Positions 62,884 to 64,000 of a stretch of 64,000 nucleotides of DNA are shown here, piece by piece (position 1 is the stretch's first letter; each line of letters opens with the position of its first letter). The notes under the pieces were generated by a model. It saw nothing but the letters and a program-made list of their open reading frames with translations, made no database searches and was not told the origin of the DNA. This DNA comes from Lachnospiraceae bacterium (GTDB lineage Bacteria > Bacillota > Clostridia > Lachnospirales > Lachnospiraceae): positions 89,301-153,300 of the forward strand of contig SVEL01000006.1 of the NCBI GenBank assembly GCA_015057425.1, read 5' to 3'. The position numbers were made by a program, and so were the translations under genes.

Positions 62884-63303
62884 ATGATAGATATTAGATA
62901 TGTTCAATCAGAGGATAAAGAATTTTGGTATAGTCTTGACAGACATTTGCCGGAACAAGAATTTGACAATAAAGTCAGAGATAAAAGAGGCTATGTTTTA
63001 TTAGATGACAATAAACCAATAGGATTGTTACGATATAATCTTTTTTGGGATAATACACCGTTTTGCACAATGTTGTTTGTTGATTGGAATTATCATAGAA
63101 AAGGTTATGGAAAAAAACTTATGGAGTATTGGGAAGCCGATATGAAATCACAAGGATATGGTATGCTTTTAGTATCTACACAGGTTGATGAAGAAGCACA
63201 GCATTTTTATAGAAAATTAGGATATAAAGATTGTGGTGGTTTTGTCATAGACATTCCGGGATATGAGCAACCAATGGAAATGTTTTTAGTTAAGGGAATT
63301 TAG
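62884..63303 (+). CDS. GNAT-family N-acetyltransferase
   Basis: A 139-residue GNAT protein. The acetyl-CoA loop is visible in NYHRKGYGKKLMEYWE, and DNKPIGLLRYNLFWDNTPF plus HFYRKLGYKDCGGFVID form the beta core. The substrate is unknown. It starts 11 bases after the kinase-like gene. Confidence 0.85.
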   Translation: MIDIRYVQSEDKEFWYSLDRHLPEQEFDNKVRDKRGYVLLDDNKPIGLLRYNLFWDNTPFCTMLFVDWNYHRKGYGKKLMEYWEADMKSQGYGMLLVSTQVDEEAQHFYRKLGYKDCGGFVIDIPGYEQPMEMFLVKGI

Positions 63304-63306
63304 AAT

Positions 63307-63765
63307 ATGGAAAAAATAAAAGCAAATCCTTTTGCAATAGTAATATGGGTGATACTGTCATGTGTCATACATATTATTTTATTTAAAGCAAAAGTAGATT
63401 TTGATTACAAGATTTGGCAAAGAATATTGATTACAATTATTGCAATTATTTTTACATTGCCGACTCATGAACTAATTCATTTTGTGTTTATGAAAATGTT
63501 TTTTAAAGGTGATGTAAAAATAAAAATTATAAAGGATTCACTTGGTATTCCAACTCTTGCGACATTGGCTCAGGGTGAAGCAAAAAAAAGGCAGAGAATC
63601 ATTATGTATTTAGCACCGTTAGTTTTTTTGACGTTATTACCTGATATCATTTTTGGATTTTGTACAAAAGTTCATCTGTTGTTTTACATTGTTCCAATAT
63701 GTAATTCTGCGGGATGTTTTTATGATGTTGTTGATGCATTAATGGTGGCAAAGAAAAATAGGTAA
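63307..63765 (+). CDS. DUF3267 membrane protein with HExxH motif
   Basis: A 152-residue membrane protein with four hydrophobic helices. It has the zinc-protease-like HELIH in LPTHELIHFVF, and the conserved KRQRIIMYLAPLVF segment. DUF3267 proteins are putative membrane metalloproteases; activity is unproven. It starts 3 bases after the GNAT stop. Downstream, 63766-63873 has no gene. Confidence 0.8.
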   Translation: MEKIKANPFAIVIWVILSCVIHIILFKAKVDFDYKIWQRILITIIAIIFTLPTHELIHFVFMKMFFKGDVKIKIIKDSLGIPTLATLAQGEAKKRQRIIMYLAPLVFLTLLPDIIFGFCTKVHLLFYIVPICNSAGCFYDVVDALMVAKKNR

Positions 63766-63873
63766 TTTGAATTTACCTACTTGTAATGAAGTAATATGAG
63801 ATTAGTTGGTAAAAAATGGACATATTTGTAGTGCAAATACCTACTGGCAAGTAAGAGTTTATTGTTTAGTAGG

Positions 63874-64000
63874 TGTAAATGTCAATATAAAAATGCCCAA
63901 AAAGTGGAAAATAAAAATGTACATTTATCCACTTAGTTATTCATCAGGCTGAGAGTCTAAGAATGTTTTCTTTTCCTTCAGTCTGTATGACGGTCCTTTG
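63874..64000. mobile_element. End of an IS21-like insertion sequence (continues beyond window)
   Basis: Starting at TGT 63874, a terminal region holds two copies of an AATATAAAAATG-like repeat (63880-63900; around 63903-63925) as seen in the multiple terminal repeats of IS21-family ends. The stop of an IstB-like gene follows at 63937-63939. The other end is outside the window. Confidence 0.5.
63937..64000 (-). CDS. istB: IstB-like ATPase, C-terminal end
   Basis: The last 20 codons of a minus-strand gene whose product ends KGPSYRLKEKKTFLDSQPDE. The GxSYRLK ending and the neighbouring IS21-type terminal repeats fit the DnaC-like helper ATPase of IS21 transposons. The rest lies beyond the window, so the assignment rests on a short stretch. 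Confidence 0.5.
   Translation of the reverse strand, partial: KGPSYRLKEKKTFLDSQPDE

Overview
The window looks like a chromosomal segment of a low-GC Gram-positive anaerobe of the Clostridia, most likely a Lachnospiraceae gut species. The evidence is the AT-rich sequence with AGGAGG-type ribosome binding sites, a complete spoIIAA-spoIIAB-sigF sporulation operon, NfnAB and flavodiiron redox enzymes of strict anaerobes, a GH112 phosphorylase and a GH120 xylosidase typical of gut Clostridia, and protein families such as DUF1385 and DUF4364 found in this group. The species cannot be named from the sequence alone.

Layout. 1-7.4 kb: 3' end of valS, a DUF342 (FapA) gene, folC with a 46-codon gene overlapping its end, a zinc-ribbon/TPR membrane protein, and the spoIIA operon. 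7.3-13.7 kb: a probably truncated membrane sensor, an AEC transporter, a SNF2 helicase and a galacto-N-biose/lacto-N-biose phosphorylase. 14.2-20.9 kb: a dGTPase-like HD hydrolase, a sugar-phosphate kinase with HPr and enzyme I, and a large lipoprotein. 21.0-23.9 kb: a probable accessory island with an AbiE toxin-antitoxin pair, a decayed KilA-N gene and a HicA toxin, bounded by identical 17-bp direct repeats. 24-29 kb: a Crp/Fnr regulator divergent from a ferredoxin-like protein and a flavodiiron protein, then a reverse-strand membrane transport operon. 29.2-31.2 kb: GH120 beta-xylosidase, followed by tRNA-Leu(UAG).

32.3-38.8 kb: a D-2-hydroxyacid dehydrogenase, then an ATP-grasp ligase of the D-aspartate ligase type, a fusion of a MurE-like ligase with an aspartate racemase, and an asparagine synthase. 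The last three read as one pathway that would make D-Asp, attach it to peptidoglycan stem peptides and amidate it. 38.8-44.8 kb: HD-GYP, CYTH and DJ-1 proteins, a Thr-rich lipoprotein and a MoxR/DUF58 cluster. 44.9-48.8 kb: tig-clpP-clpX-engB. 49-52 kb: nfnAB and a YesL-like protein. 52.3-60.6 kb: rho, malic enzyme, a radical SAM protein, DUF4364, rpmE, DUF1385, prmC and prfA. 61.3-63.8 kb: a PnuC-like transporter behind an apparent transcription attenuator and a run of small genes. 63.87 kb to the end: one end of an IS21-like element.

The most unusual feature is non-coding. Three intergenic elements of 270-271 bp (13860-14130, 31727-31996, 60864-61134) share the same layout of nested inverted repeats, with 20-21 bp terminal inverted repeats and five internal occurrences of one core motif. 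In one copy the core is changed at all five positions, so pairing is kept. Each element has short tandem direct repeats within about 100 bp on its right. Other structured intergenic DNA includes a roughly 185-bp nested palindrome between yesL-like and rho, two REP-like units beside the tRNA, and a cluster of hairpins after prfA.
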